Below, piece after piece: positions 36,378 through 45,521 of a stretch of 64,000 bases of DNA; the stretch's first letter is position 1; each line of letters opens with the position of its first letter. This stretch comes from Halobacillus litoralis (GTDB taxonomy: Bacteria; Bacillota; Bacilli; Bacillales; Halobacillaceae): positions 2,784,001 through 2,848,000 of the forward strand of contig NZ_CP129016.1 of assembly GCF_020524085.2 (NCBI RefSeq), read 5' to 3'. The notes below the pieces were generated by a model, which searched no databases, had not been told where the DNA came from, and saw nothing but the letters and a program-made list of their open reading frames with translations. The translations under genes and the position numbers were made by a program.

Positions 36378-37248
36378 ATGGGAGCTTATTGGTTTCAAGG
36401 GTATGTTGAAAATGACAAAGGTCCCTGTTTTAGTGAATGCACAGTTAAAGAAGAGAAGTTCGTCAGAGATCGAACCGGAAAAGAACCCTATACGTTGATG
36501 GTAGTGGATGGTTTTTACGTCAGTCCGGGGCATGTGATGATAGATCTTAAAGAACCGCTTGCTTTTTCACCCTCCATGACCGACACAGGGAATCGTTACA
36601 TAAAAAGAGGGTGTACCTTGTTACTCACACAACACCTAGTGACTAGTTTACGTCACTACCGAAATCAATATGACCAATTTTTGAATCGATGTGAATCACT
36701 GCCTCTCGATTATATGGTCATACCTGTTGTGCCGGCAAAGATCCTCCGGCCTGAAATGGTCCGTTTCTTTGCCAGAAAAGGAAGCCCCTTTTTATGTGTG
36801 GAAGTGCAGTCCGTAGGAGACCTTACTGAGGTTTGTTGGGAGTGGGTAGCTCAGGCGCAGGCTTATAAACGAATGCCGTTGACAATGTTCGTCAAAGATA
36901 CAGAGAATACGTCGAACAACTATGCAGAATTGTGGTCTTCACTTTGCGAACATGGTATCATAAAGCTAACAGATGTACAGGATGATGAAATACTCTCTCT
37001 GAAAAACTTAAAAGACAGCGGGATCTATCCTCACAAAGGTGGTATCGTCCCCAGGAGGGCAGGCGGATTATAACCTTTATCGCCCTTCAGAAGTCCGAAC
37101 GTTTGAAGAGACGGAGGATTTTAGATATCATGATTCTGTTCCGAATGTAACGGTTATGAATGGACAGGTGAAACAGGTGAACCAGAAGGTCATCAATGAG
37201 AAGCCTGGATCCCACATACAAGTGAAGATTCACAAGCATTTTGTTTAA
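36378..37248 (+). pseudogene. Degenerate amidohydrolase-like protein, frameshifted
   Basis: Not a B. subtilis gene of this locus. Frame 1 (231 codons) and frame 2 (about 60 more) join at a C4 run (37049-37052) where C3 restores one protein of about 290 residues. The layout is that of dihydroorotase-type amidohydrolases: an early VSPGHVMID, then a threaded TGNRYIKRGCTLLLTQHL, and a late GGIVPGGQADYNLYRPSEV followed by VTVMNGQVKQVNQ. Yet the metal-binding HxH after the PG-ID box is missing (DLKEPL instead), so it should not be a normal metal hydrolase. Lies between aroA and ypiA. Function unknown. Confidence 0.6.
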
Positions 37249-37265
37249 ACGGAAAGGATGTCATC

Positions 37266-38519
37266 ATGGAGGAAATACAAAAAGCCATCCGTCAAATGGA
37301 AGCACATAAGACGGAAGATGCTATAAGAACTCTAACACAATATTTACCAGAGGCTGACGAAGAAGAGAGATTCACGATTGCTGAACTATATATGCAATGG
37401 GGGATGCTCGAAGAAGCGAAGATGGTGTTGCACGAACTGATTCAACGGTATCCTAAAGAACAAGAACTGAAAGTCATGATGGCAGAGATTCACATTGATC
37501 TTGATGAAGATGACGAAGCGATTGAACTGCTGGACCAATTTGGGCCGGAAGATGAAGACTATTTGCAAGCTCTTGTGCAGCTTGCCGACCTTTATCAAGC
37601 TCAAGGACTTTTTGAAGTTGCTGAACAGAAGTTGCTGATGGCGAAACAAGTGGAGCCGAATTCAGCAATCATTGATTTTGCATTAGGTGAGCTCGCATTC
37701 TCCAATGGGGAATATTCAAAGAGTATCCCTTATTATGAAAATGCGATGCATCATCAGCCGGTTATTGGTGATATTGAAGTTGCCACAAGACTTGCCGAAG
37801 CTTATGCGGCGAATGGTGAATTTGAACAAGCGCTTGAGTATTTCCAAAAAGTCGAAGAAGATAATCCTGATGTAATGTTTCGTTATGGTTTCGTAGCTTT
37901 CCGGGCAAATCGTAACGACATTGCGATCCATGTTTGGGAAGAGTTGATTGAAAAGGACCCTTACTTCCAATCCGTGTATCCACACTTAGCTCAAGCTTAT
38001 GATTCAGAAGGTATGCCGAAGGAAGCGCTGGAAATGGCTAAAAAAGGGCTTGCCAAAGATGAATTCAATAAGGAACTCTATCATCTTGCCGGTACGTTAT
38101 CTCATAGACAAGGGAATAAAGAAGAAGGTTATGAGTGGATGAGAGAAGCGGTTGCTTTGGATCCTGGATATAAAGAAGCGATTCTTTTCCTCATCGAGAA
38201 TTATAAGTCTGATGATATGAATGATAAGATCATCGACTTGATCAATGAATTGATCTCCCTTGGAGAGGAAGACCCGAATTACTTGTGGGAACTTGCCCAA
38301 GCTTATGAAGAGGAAGAGAGGTTCAAGGAGGCTTACGAACAATACCAACAAGCGTATCCTTCCTTGAAGGAAGATACAGATTTCCTGAAATCTTATGGTT
38401 ATTTCCTTGTAGAAGAAGGAAGGATGTCTGAAGCACGACAGATTTTCGAAGAATACCTGGCTATTGATCCTACAGATACAGAAATTGAGGACTTCGTTGA
38501 GCGGCTGAAAGAACAATGA
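37266..38519 (+). CDS. ypiA: Tetratricopeptide repeat protein YpiA
   Basis: 417 residues made of about 11 helical TPR units covering the whole chain, very acidic, with no signal peptide and no other domain. A soluble protein-binding scaffold by family. Named from its place after the aro genes and before ypiB. AAAGGATGTCATC precedes the ATG. Confidence 0.88.
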   Translation: MEEIQKAIRQMEAHKTEDAIRTLTQYLPEADEEERFTIAELYMQWGMLEEAKMVLHELIQRYPKEQELKVMMAEIHIDLDEDDEAIELLDQFGPEDEDYLQALVQLADLYQAQGLFEVAEQKLLMAKQVEPNSAIIDFALGELAFSNGEYSKSIPYYENAMHHQPVIGDIEVATRLAEAYAANGEFEQALEYFQKVEEDNPDVMFRYGFVAFRANRNDIAIHVWEELIEKDPYFQSVYPHLAQAYDSEGMPKEALEMAKKGLAKDEFNKELYHLAGTLSHRQGNKEEGYEWMREAVALDPGYKEAILFLIENYKSDDMNDKIIDLINELISLGEEDPNYLWELAQAYEEEERFKEAYEQYQQAYPSLKEDTDFLKSYGYFLVEEGRMSEARQIFEEYLAIDPTDTEIEDFVERLKEQ

Positions 38520-38551
38520 GCTGATTAATAAAGCGCAGGAGGGGCGCCCAT

Positions 38552-39112
38552 ATGCAAACACCAATCTCTGTGGATGAGAAAAAAGACTTTGTCCGCTGGT
38601 TTTTAAATCACTTTCAGTTAAAAAAGCGAGAGAGTGTTTGGATTCTTAATTATTTGATGAACCATGAATCTCTTTTGTCAAGTGTCCATTTTGTCCAGGA
38701 AGTGAAGTTTTGTCCGCGCGGCATGGAAATTAGTGCCCAGGGTGTTTCTGACCCACCTTTCCGTTTTTATAAAGGCTAGGTTATGACGAATGATGCCGAG
38801 AAGTCGTTTCATGATTTAAGGATGAATCAAGGAGAACCAGTCTATATTCAGATGAACTTTGAGAATGCACAGCAATGCTCAAAATATGCTCTCGTACTCG
38901 AAGAGAATCCTTATCTTCCAAAAGACTACTACTTAAATGACAGAGATAAGAATGAAGCGGAACGTCTGTTGTCTCTCAGTCTTTTGCAACATAGACAGAA
39001 AAGCATAGAGGACCGAATTGACGAAGCTCTTATCAATGGGGCACGCGATGAATTCAAATCATTATGTGGAAAGCTTGAAAAAGTTAAACAGGATTTGAAT
39101 GCCTTTCTATAA
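38552..39112 (+). pseudogene. ypiB: YpiB (UPF0302) protein, interrupted by TAG
   Basis: ATG 38552 has GGAGGGG upstream. The N-terminal part ([27 protein letters not shown]) ends at TAG 38777-38779 in FRFYKG-stop-VMTNDAEKS. The same frame then continues to 39112 with LEENPYLP and a helical end. B. subtilis YpiB reads straight through this point, so a single base change explains the stop. The family is linked to degradation/modulation in the qcr region, but its activity is unknown. If real, ATG 38783 could restart the second half. Confidence 0.82.
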
Positions 39113-39119
39113 AATACGG

Positions 39120-39160
39120 AAGCCGGGACCTTTTAAAAAGAGGTCCCGGCTTTCATTTTT
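39120..39160. terminator. Intrinsic terminator after ypiB
   Basis: Perfect 12-bp stem AAGCCGGGACCT / AGGTCCCGGCTT, 9-base loop, then TCATTTTT. Confidence 0.9.
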
Positions 39161-39217
39161 GTATAAATGTAGTAAAATAAAGAGAAAATGATACATAGAT
39201 AAAGGATGGAATGAATT

Positions 39218-39673
39218 ATGAGATGGACAAAAGCAGATACTACGCAATACATACCAGAAAAACAGTATATTGATACTGTAATCATCCCCTTGATTCCATT
39301 TGATCCCGGGAACGATCAACACATGGTTAAGCAAGCTTTCCAGCGTGAGTTGAACCAAGTGTTTACGAATTTGATCGAAAAAGAATACAAGGGAAGGATA
39401 TTTCTAGCGCCGGATTATCATTATCTTGAAGGATCACATGCTGACGAAGTAGAGAGGATCAATCGTTGGATTCATAAGTTCAAAGAGCAGCCTTTCCAAC
39501 ACATTTTTCTTTTTACTTTCGACAGTAAATGGAAAAAATTCGAAGCAGAGCTTGAAGGACACGTCCTATGGGTTCCTGGTATGGGTTCTGGCGATATTCA
39601 GTCTACTGAAACACAGTCGTTCGTTCGGGAGCAAGCTCACCAGATCAGCGAATTGATCCAGGCTTATTGGTAA
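39218..39673 (+). CDS. ypiF: DUF2487 protein YpiF
   Basis: 151 residues, soluble, starting MRWTKADTTQYIPEKQYIDT. Contains FLAPDYHYLEG and IFLFTFDSKW blocks typical of the family. It precedes qcrA as in B. subtilis. Its function is unknown. RBS AAAGGATG. Confidence 0.82.
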   Translation: MRWTKADTTQYIPEKQYIDTVIIPLIPFDPGNDQHMVKQAFQRELNQVFTNLIEKEYKGRIFLAPDYHYLEGSHADEVERINRWIHKFKEQPFQHIFLFTFDSKWKKFEAELEGHVLWVPGMGSGDIQSTETQSFVREQAHQISELIQAYW

Positions 39674-39707
39674 CTGGATAAAAGTTCCGACAAGGTTTGA
39701 TAATTTA

Positions 39708-39736
39708 TTGACCGCGCCTTGAGATTGCGCTATCAT
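39708..39736 (+). promoter_or_regulatory. SigA promoter of the qcrABC operon
   Basis: TTGACC at 39708-39713, 17-bp spacer, TATCAT at 39731-39736. Confidence 0.72.
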
Positions 39737-39758
39737 GGTAATGTCCTAGTAAACTGTG

Positions 39759-39787
39759 TGTAATCAATCCATGTCGCATGGATTACA
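39759..39787 (+). repeat. Hairpin in the qcr leader
   Basis: TGTAATC-AATC-CATG pairs with CATGGATTACA around a 3-base loop, leaving a 4-base bulge. It lies 20 bases before the qcrA start and could affect leader stability or translation. Confidence 0.5.
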
Positions 39788-39806
39788 GCATAGAGGGGGG
39801 AAAAGT

Positions 39807-40318
39807 ATGAGCGATAAAAAACGAGTATCCCGACGTCAATTTCTAAACTACACACTCACTGGTGTAGGCGGTTTCATGGCAGCGGGAATGCTTGCACCGA
39901 TGGTTCGTTTCGCAATTGATCCTGTATTGAAAACAAAAGAAAGTGGAGATTTCGTCTCCGTAGCTTCCGTTGATGAACTTACGAATGAACCGCAACGTTT
40001 TGAATGGACGATCGATCAAGTGGATGCTTGGTATGAATCAGAAGTTCAGAAGACGGCTTGGGTGTACAGAAACGAGAATGATGAAATTGTAGCACTATCA
40101 CCGATTTGTACTCACTTGGGATGTACGGTCGACTGGGCTTCCAACCAGGAGTACCCGAACCAATTCTTCTGTCCTTGTCACGGCGGCCGTTACACGAAAG
40201 ACGGAACCAACGTGCCATAGGAACTCCACCGACGGCACCACTGCCTCATTTTGAGTTCAAAGTAGAAGAAGGTATGCTTTACCTAGGTGAAACGAAAGAT
40301 TCAGGAGGGGGGGCATAA
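39807..40318 (+). pseudogene. qcrA: Rieske iron-sulfur subunit QcrA, frameshifted near the C-terminus
   Basis: Iron-sulfur subunit of the menaquinol:cytochrome c oxidoreductase. ATG 39807 after AGAGGGGGG. N-terminal twin-Arg-like SRRQFLNYTLTG and membrane anchor to about 40; cluster motifs CTHLGC and CPCHGG are intact. After DGTNVP the frame stops at TAG 40218; the next frame resumes at once with GTPPTAPL and runs to 40318. Two extra bases (TA) or one missing base at the junction explains it. The two halves together match QcrA fully. Confidence 0.9.
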
Positions 40319-40321
40319 TAC

Positions 40322-40996
40322 ATGCTTCAGAAAATTTACGACTGGGTGGACGAGCGTGTAGATATTACCCCGCTTTGGCGTGATATCGCAGATCACGAAG
40401 TGCCTGAACACGTTAACCCAGCACACCATTTTTCAGCATTCGTTTATTGTTTTGGTGGATTGACATTCTTTATTACAGTCATCCAAATCCTGTCTGGCAT
40501 GTTCCTGACCATGTACTATGTGCCGGACATTGAAAACGCTTGGAAATCTGTTTATTACTTGCAGCGAGAGGTTGCTTACGGTCAAATCGTCCGTGGTATG
40601 CACCACTGGGGAGCGAGTCTCGTTATCGTCATGTTATTCTTACATACGCTACGGGTATTCTTCCAGGGAGCTTATAAAAAACCTCGTGAGTTGAACTGGG
40701 TTATTGGTGTACTTTTGTTCTTCGTCATGTTGGGATTAGGCTTCACAGGATATCTGTTACCTTGGGATAACAAAGCTTACTTCGCGACTCAGGTTGGTCT
40801 AGAAATAGCAGCAGCCACACCATTTATCGGTGACCAGATTCGGACGTTACTTGCCGGAGATCCATCGATTGTTGGTGCACAAACGCTTACACGTTTCTTT
40901 GCTATTCACGTATTCTTCTTGCCGGCTGCACTGTTCGGGTTAATGGCGTTCCACTTCATTTTAATCCGTAAACAAGGAATTTCCGGACCACTATAA
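40322..40996 (+). CDS. qcrB: Cytochrome b subunit QcrB
   Basis: Membrane cytochrome b6-type subunit carrying two b hemes. 224 residues with four membrane spans; heme His residues in MHHWGAS, FLHTLRVF and FFAIHVFFLPA; quinone-site region GFTGYLLPWD. GGAGGGGG upstream. Partner of QcrA and QcrC. Confidence 0.95.
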   Translation: MLQKIYDWVDERVDITPLWRDIADHEVPEHVNPAHHFSAFVYCFGGLTFFITVIQILSGMFLTMYYVPDIENAWKSVYYLQREVAYGQIVRGMHHWGASLVIVMLFLHTLRVFFQGAYKKPRELNWVIGVLLFFVMLGLGFTGYLLPWDNKAYFATQVGLEIAAATPFIGDQIRTLLAGDPSIVGAQTLTRFFAIHVFFLPAALFGLMAFHFILIRKQGISGPL

Positions 40997-41024
40997 AATG
41001 TATCGTTAAAAAGGAGGGAAAGCT

Positions 41025-41984
41025 GTGCATAGGGGAAAAGGGATGAAGTTCGTCGGTGATTCACGAATCACGGCTGAACGAAAAGCCAACTTACCAAAAG
41101 ACTATTCGGAATACCCAGGCCGTACAGAAGCTTTCTGGCCTAACTTCTTGTTGAAGGAGTGGCTTGTAGGATCTGTCTTCTTGATCGGATTTCTTATTTT
41201 GACTGCTGCTCACCCATCACCACTTGAGCAACAGGCGGATCCGAACAACGCAGGTTATATTCCATTGCCTGACTGGTATTTCTTATTCTTGTATCAATTT
41301 CTTAAATATCAATTCGCAGGTGGAGATTACATCGTTCTTGGTGCCATCGTTATGCCGGGATTAGCTTTCGGTGCTTTGCTGCTTGCGCCATTCCTGGATC
41401 GTGGTCCAGAACGACGCCCTCAAAAGCGTCCGATTGCTGTAGGATTAATGCTTATCGGTTTTATCGCTACTTTTTGGTTGACTTATGAATCTGTTTCTCA
41501 TGCCGATTATGAAATGCGTGCAGAGAAATACGGGGTCAACGTGGAAGCGGTTGAATCAACGATTGATAAAGAACATCCTGGTTATGCGGTTTACGAAGCA
41601 AACTGCTTGAGCTGTCACGGAGATGCCTTGCAAGGACAAGGAAACTATCCATCCTTGATTGAAGCTGATGTGACTGTAGAACAAGTCAAAGATATTGCAG
41701 TGAATGGTGTTGGAGAAATGCCTTCTGGTATTTTTGGCGGAAGTGATGAAGAGCTTCAACAACTTGCTGAATTTGTCGTACAAGCTGGCGGCGGTGAAGC
41801 TGGTGGTGAAGATGGAGAGTCTTCTGGTGAAGGATCCGAAGGCGGATCTGAAGAAGGTTCCTCTGGTGAAGAATCTGAAGGGAATTCTGAGGAAGGATCC
41901 GAAGGTGGATCTGAGGAAGGATCTGAAGAAGGATCTTCAGAAGAAGACTCTAGTGATTCAGAAGGTTCTGGATCTGAAGAGTAA
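41025..41984 (+). CDS. qcrC: Cytochrome b/c subunit QcrC with long acidic tail
   Basis: Fusion of a subunit IV-like part (residues 1 to about 165, three membrane spans, DWYFLFLYQFLKY) with a cytochrome c domain whose heme motif CLSCH is near residue 198. GTG start (MHRGKGMKFVGDS) behind AAGGAGGG. It is 319 residues against about 255 in B. subtilis. The surplus is a C-terminal tail of about 65 residues made almost only of Glu, Ser, Gly and Asp, on the outer side of the membrane. Acidic surfaces are typical of salt-adapted proteins. Confidence 0.94.
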   Translation: MHRGKGMKFVGDSRITAERKANLPKDYSEYPGRTEAFWPNFLLKEWLVGSVFLIGFLILTAAHPSPLEQQADPNNAGYIPLPDWYFLFLYQFLKYQFAGGDYIVLGAIVMPGLAFGALLLAPFLDRGPERRPQKRPIAVGLMLIGFIATFWLTYESVSHADYEMRAEKYGVNVEAVESTIDKEHPGYAVYEANCLSCHGDALQGQGNYPSLIEADVTVEQVKDIAVNGVGEMPSGIFGGSDEELQQLAEFVVQAGGGEAGGEDGESSGEGSEGGSEEGSSGEESEGNSEEGSEGGSEEGSEEGSSEEDSSDSEGSGSEE

Positions 41985-42000
41985 TTAGATACTTAATTCA

Positions 42001-42033
42001 ATGTAGCCGCGCTTTTAAAAAGCGCGGCTACAT
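42001..42033. terminator. Hairpin between qcrC and ypjA
   Basis: 15-bp perfect arms ATGTAGCCGCGCTTT with complement; only a weak T tract, so termination may be partial and ypjA may be co-transcribed. Confidence 0.7.
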
Positions 42034-42056
42034 TTGTATTGGAGGTACAAGGTAAC

Positions 42057-42641
42057 ATGAAACAAATAATCACCTACCTACTCACGAGCCGATCATTTTT
42101 AATCCTGCTTTTCTTCATTAATTTATTTGGAACCATTTACGGATACATATGGTATGAACCTCAGCTTTCTGTGACCGAACCTATCTTTCTGTTGTTTGTT
42201 CCTGACAGCCCTACAGCCAGTTTGTTCTTTACTATATTCCTTGGGTTTTATATTTTCGGAAAAAATGTTCCTTACATAGAAGCACTCGCCATCATCACAC
42301 TTCTTAAATATGGAGTATGGGCAGTTGTTATGAATGGTTTAACTTTATTAGAATATGGATCGCTTCCGTGGACCGGCTATATGTTAGTTTTTTCCCATGG
42401 AGCTATGGCTGTTCAAGGACTTCTGTATGCCCCGTTTTATAAAATAAAAATGAGACATATTGTCGTTGCTGCTATATGGACGCTTCACAATGATGTGATT
42501 GATTACGTTTTCGGTCAAATGCCTGTGTATCCAGCTATTGTTGAGCATATGGATGATATTGGATATTTCACATTTTGGCTTAGTATCGCATGTATCCTTT
42601 GTGCCTATGTCTTATGTGTGAATAGAAAATCCAGAGTCTAA
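42057..42641 (+). CDS. ypjA: DUF1405 membrane protein YpjA
   Basis: 194 residues with about six membrane spans; conserved FGTIYGYIWY and LHNDVIDY blocks. ATG 42057 lies 10 bases after GGAGGT. Function unknown; next to ypjB as in B. subtilis. Confidence 0.85.
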   Translation: MKQIITYLLTSRSFLILLFFINLFGTIYGYIWYEPQLSVTEPIFLLFVPDSPTASLFFTIFLGFYIFGKNVPYIEALAIITLLKYGVWAVVMNGLTLLEYGSLPWTGYMLVFSHGAMAVQGLLYAPFYKIKMRHIVVAAIWTLHNDVIDYVFGQMPVYPAIVEHMDDIGYFTFWLSIACILCAYVLCVNRKSRV

Positions 42642-42695
42642 ATCTGTTTTCCTTTTCATAAGATGAAATAATACTTGTGAGAGGGGAGAAGTGAA

Positions 42696-43399
42696 ATGGG
42701 ACGTGTTATATTGGTGTTCATTTGTTCCCTTATTTTCACACTCGTACCATCCGGCCTTGCGCATTCAGGGTCGGGGGGAATCTCCTGATTGGGAAGCTTT
42801 TGCAACACAATACCGTCGGTTGGCTGCTGATGGAAAGTTTGAGCTTGCTGAGCGGCTGTGGAATAGTAAATATGCAGAAATGGAACAATATGTCCAAACC
42901 CTACCGGCTCACCATAAAGAAGCATGGACACAACTGGATATCTATAGCTCTACAGATGATTTTGAAGAAACCAGGTGGGAAGAGGGCCTCATTACTTTTC
43001 TGGAAGTTACTTCATCTGACAATCCATACCCTATCATAGCAGAAACCCCTGGAGCATTTTTCAAACCATACCGTATCTTCTGTTTCTCTTGAAGATATCC
43101 AGGATGAGTGGAATTTGATACGGCCAGTCGTCAATAGTTATGTAGACGCGGCCAAAGTGAACGAAGCAGATCAAGCGCTACGTGAATTGTCGATTATTGA
43201 CTCTATTACTGGCAGGGAAAAATTCAGCGGGAAAGTTACAGAACTCGTTAAAGGACAGTCCCAGCAAGACTGGAATGCTTTTCTATCTACAGCCCTTTTC
43301 ATAGGTGGCGCGATTTTAGTGACATTACTTTATGTTGGCACGATCAATTATAGAGAAAGTTCGAAAAATAGACACAGATTAAAGAGTGGTCATAGTTGA
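42696..43399 (+). pseudogene. ypjB: Sporulation-associated protein YpjB, two frameshifts
   Basis: Three frames reconstruct one protein of about 233 residues. ATG 42696 (RBS GAGAGGGGAG) gives a signal peptide, MGRVILVFICSLIFTLVP, then stops. The next frame has ESPDWEAFATQYRRLAADGK to NPYPII. The last has LEHFSNHTVSSVSLEDIQD through a C-terminal membrane span (ALFIGGAILVTLLYV) to 43399. The joins are G6 at 42773-42778 and C4 at 43046-43049; one base fewer in each restores the frame. The protein is predicted extracytoplasmic with a C-terminal anchor. Confidence 0.82.
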
Positions 43400-43462
43400 T
43401 TTTTTATGTGTTTTTGACTAAAATTGACCTATATACTCACATCCAAGATGGAGGAATGAAAG

Positions 43463-44137
43463 ATGAGTTTTATTCTTTACTTTGCGCTAATATTAATTAT
43501 TCCACTCTGGGCGCAGTCAAAGGTGAAAAGCACCTACAAAAAATATTCAAAAGTTCCGACATCCTCAGCCATGTCAGGAGCTGAAGTAGCTAGAAAAATT
43601 CTTGATGATAATGGATTATACAATGTTGCTGTAGAAGAAGTTCGCGGGCATTTAACCGATCATTATGACCCTCGTTCGAAAGTGATCCGTCTTTCAACCG
43701 ATATTTATCATGGTCGGTCAACAGCAGGAGCAGCTGTAGCCGCACACGAAGTCGGACACGCGATTCAAGATGCACAAGATTATGCATTCTTACGCTTCCG
43801 CAGTGCACTTGTTCCCGTTGCAAGTTTCGGTTCTAACATTTCCATCTTCCTAATTATCGGTGGATTTCTTCTTGGAATGGCTGGACTTGCTTTAGCAGGA
43901 ATTGTATTCTTTGCGGCTGCTGTGTTATTCCAATTGATCACTTTACCTGTAGAGTTTGATGCTTCAAACCGTGCGATGAGCCAGTTGGTATCAACTGGAG
44001 TCATCAGAAACGATGAAGAGCGCAAGACGAAAAAGGTATTGAACGCTGCGGCGATGACTTATGTCGCTGGTGCTCTTGTTGCACTTGCTGAATTGCTGCG
44101 TTTTGTATTCATGTTCGTAGGTATGAATGAAGAATAA
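43463..44137 (+). CDS. yugP: Zinc metallopeptidase, YugP family
   Basis: 224 residues: one N-terminal membrane span, the zinc-protease motif HEVGH at 95-99, two more hydrophobic spans (about 120-160) with the third ligand region LPVEFDASNRA, and a last span. B. subtilis has yugP elsewhere; here it sits between ypjB and ypjC. Its substrate is unknown. A strong terminator follows. Confidence 0.9.
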   Translation: MSFILYFALILIIPLWAQSKVKSTYKKYSKVPTSSAMSGAEVARKILDDNGLYNVAVEEVRGHLTDHYDPRSKVIRLSTDIYHGRSTAGAAVAAHEVGHAIQDAQDYAFLRFRSALVPVASFGSNISIFLIIGGFLLGMAGLALAGIVFFAAAVLFQLITLPVEFDASNRAMSQLVSTGVIRNDEERKTKKVLNAAAMTYVAGALVALAELLRFVFMFVGMNEE

Positions 44138-44142
44138 ATAAG

Positions 44143-44175
44143 AAAAACCGACCCTTGTTAAAAGGGTCGGTTTTC
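44143..44175. terminator. Bidirectional terminator between yugP and ypjC
   Basis: Stem AAAACCGACCCTT / AAGGGTCGGTTTT between convergent genes. Confidence 0.9.
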
Positions 44176-44201
44176 TTGTTTAGGTCTTTTTATTAAGAAA
44201 T

Positions 44202-45074
44202 CTAATCGATAGGGTTTTTGTTCTCATCAAGAGTAAACCCTTCGCCCATCACATCATGTACATGACTAACAGCAACAAATGCATGAGGATCAATGTGGTC
44301 GATAATTGTTTTTAGTCTGACAATTTCATTTTTACCGATGACGCAATAAAGCACATCCCTCTTTGAACCAGAAAAGGATCCTCTTCCTTCGAGCACGGTT
44401 ACACCTCTATCCATCTCTTCCATTACGCGCCTTGAGATCTCTTCACTTCTTTCAGATATAATTGTTGTACCTCTCGCCGCGTACGCTCCTTCTTGTATGA
44501 AGTCTATGACTCTTGCTCCGACAAAAACAGCTACCAGTGTGTACATACCTCTAGTGTACTCGAGGTATGTAATAATGGATACAAAAATGACAAGGGCATC
44601 AAAAAGGAACATGGCTCTTCCCATACTCCAGCCAAGGTATTTATTAACAAGACGTGCGATGATATCGACTCCGCCTGTGGTTCCCCCGTACCGAAAAATA
44701 ATGCCCAGTCCTACACCTATGAACACACCTGCAAACAAGGCAGCCAAAGTAAGATCATCAGACAGGTTAAATTCAATCATATAGTTTTGAGAAACGGAAA
44801 TGAAAACGGAAACGGCAAGGATTCCGATTAAGGAATAAAAGAATGTGGTACGACCAAGAATCTTCCATCCGATGATGAGGACCGGAATATTGAGCACAAT
44901 ATTCATAATGGCAGGATCCCACTGGAATAAGTATAATAGCAGCAATGTAATTCCCGTAAAGCCGCCTTCTCCTAATTCATTTTGAATGTTGAAATGAACG
45001 AGTCCGAAAGAAAAGATGGCGGATCCTATTAGAATCCATATAATATTTTTCACGCGCAACCCAAAGACTTTCAT
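44202..45074 (-). CDS. ypjC: YitT family membrane protein YpjC
   Basis: 290 residues: five to six membrane spans in the first 195 (conserved GGFTGITLLL and GGTTGGVDIIARL), then a soluble DUF2179 domain (GVTVLEGRGSFSGSKRDVLYCVI). GGAGGTG precedes the ATG. Proposed transporters; substrate unknown. It has its own promoter on the minus strand. Confidence 0.88.
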   Translation of the reverse strand: MKVFGLRVKNIIWILIGSAIFSFGLVHFNIQNELGEGGFTGITLLLLYLFQWDPAIMNIVLNIPVLIIGWKILGRTTFFYSLIGILAVSVFISVSQNYMIEFNLSDDLTLAALFAGVFIGVGLGIIFRYGGTTGGVDIIARLVNKYLGWSMGRAMFLFDALVIFVSIITYLEYTRGMYTLVAVFVGARVIDFIQEGAYAARGTTIISERSEEISRRVMEEMDRGVTVLEGRGSFSGSKRDVLYCVIGKNEIVRLKTIIDHIDPHAFVAVSHVHDVMGEGFTLDENKNPID

Positions 45075-45109
45075 ATGTACACCTCCAATAGTTGTTTCAC
45101 ACGACTTCC

Positions 45110-45138
45110 ATTATAGATAATTGAATGGGTGGCGGCAA
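45110..45138 (-). promoter_or_regulatory. SigA promoter of ypjC
   Basis: On the minus strand: TTGCCG, 17-bp spacer, consensus TATAAT (forward positions 45133-45138 and 45110-45115). Confidence 0.75.
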
Positions 45139-45213
45139 TATCTTCCGGTTTTTAAATTCTGGCTATGTAACTTTGGTATTGATTATTCATAAGGAAGTTA
45201 TTAAAGGGATTGT

Positions 45214-45404
45214 GGAAGTCTTGGTTTCGAGACTTTTATTTAGTGGATGGGGCTCCGGGAAATAGATCGCTTTCCTTGGGAGCGCGATGAGCCTCCTCGG
45301 ACTGCGTCCTGTGGTATCTCATCATGCACTTGGTAGCTTCCCAGCCATTCCTGACGCTTAACCTGGGCAACGAAGCCCGAATAACACCTCGAAACGGATC
45401 CTTC
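45214..45404. repeat. Dispersed palindromic repeat (copy D)
   Basis: 191 bp. The left 110 bp match the left of copy A at most positions, including 20 or more identical bases around GAGCCTCCTCGGACTGCGTC. Ends GAAGTCTTGGTTTCGAGAC and CCTCGAAACGGATCCTTC are imperfect inverted repeats. Nothing else is seen in 45139-45458. Confidence 0.75.
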
Positions 45405-45458
45405 AACAAACGAGAGCTAATATATAACAATAAATTTTACCGGATCAAACTAAAAAAT

Positions 45459-45487
45459 TTGTCAAATGGCGGCCTTTTGGCTAACAT
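45459..45487 (+). promoter_or_regulatory. SigA promoter of the ypjD-panD operon
   Basis: TTGTCA at 45459-45464, 17-bp spacer, TAACAT at 45482-45487. The genes behind it overlap or nearly touch up to panD. Confidence 0.65.
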
Positions 45488-45521
45488 TTAGAGAGAGTCC
45501 TTAAAGAAACGAGGGTTTAGC

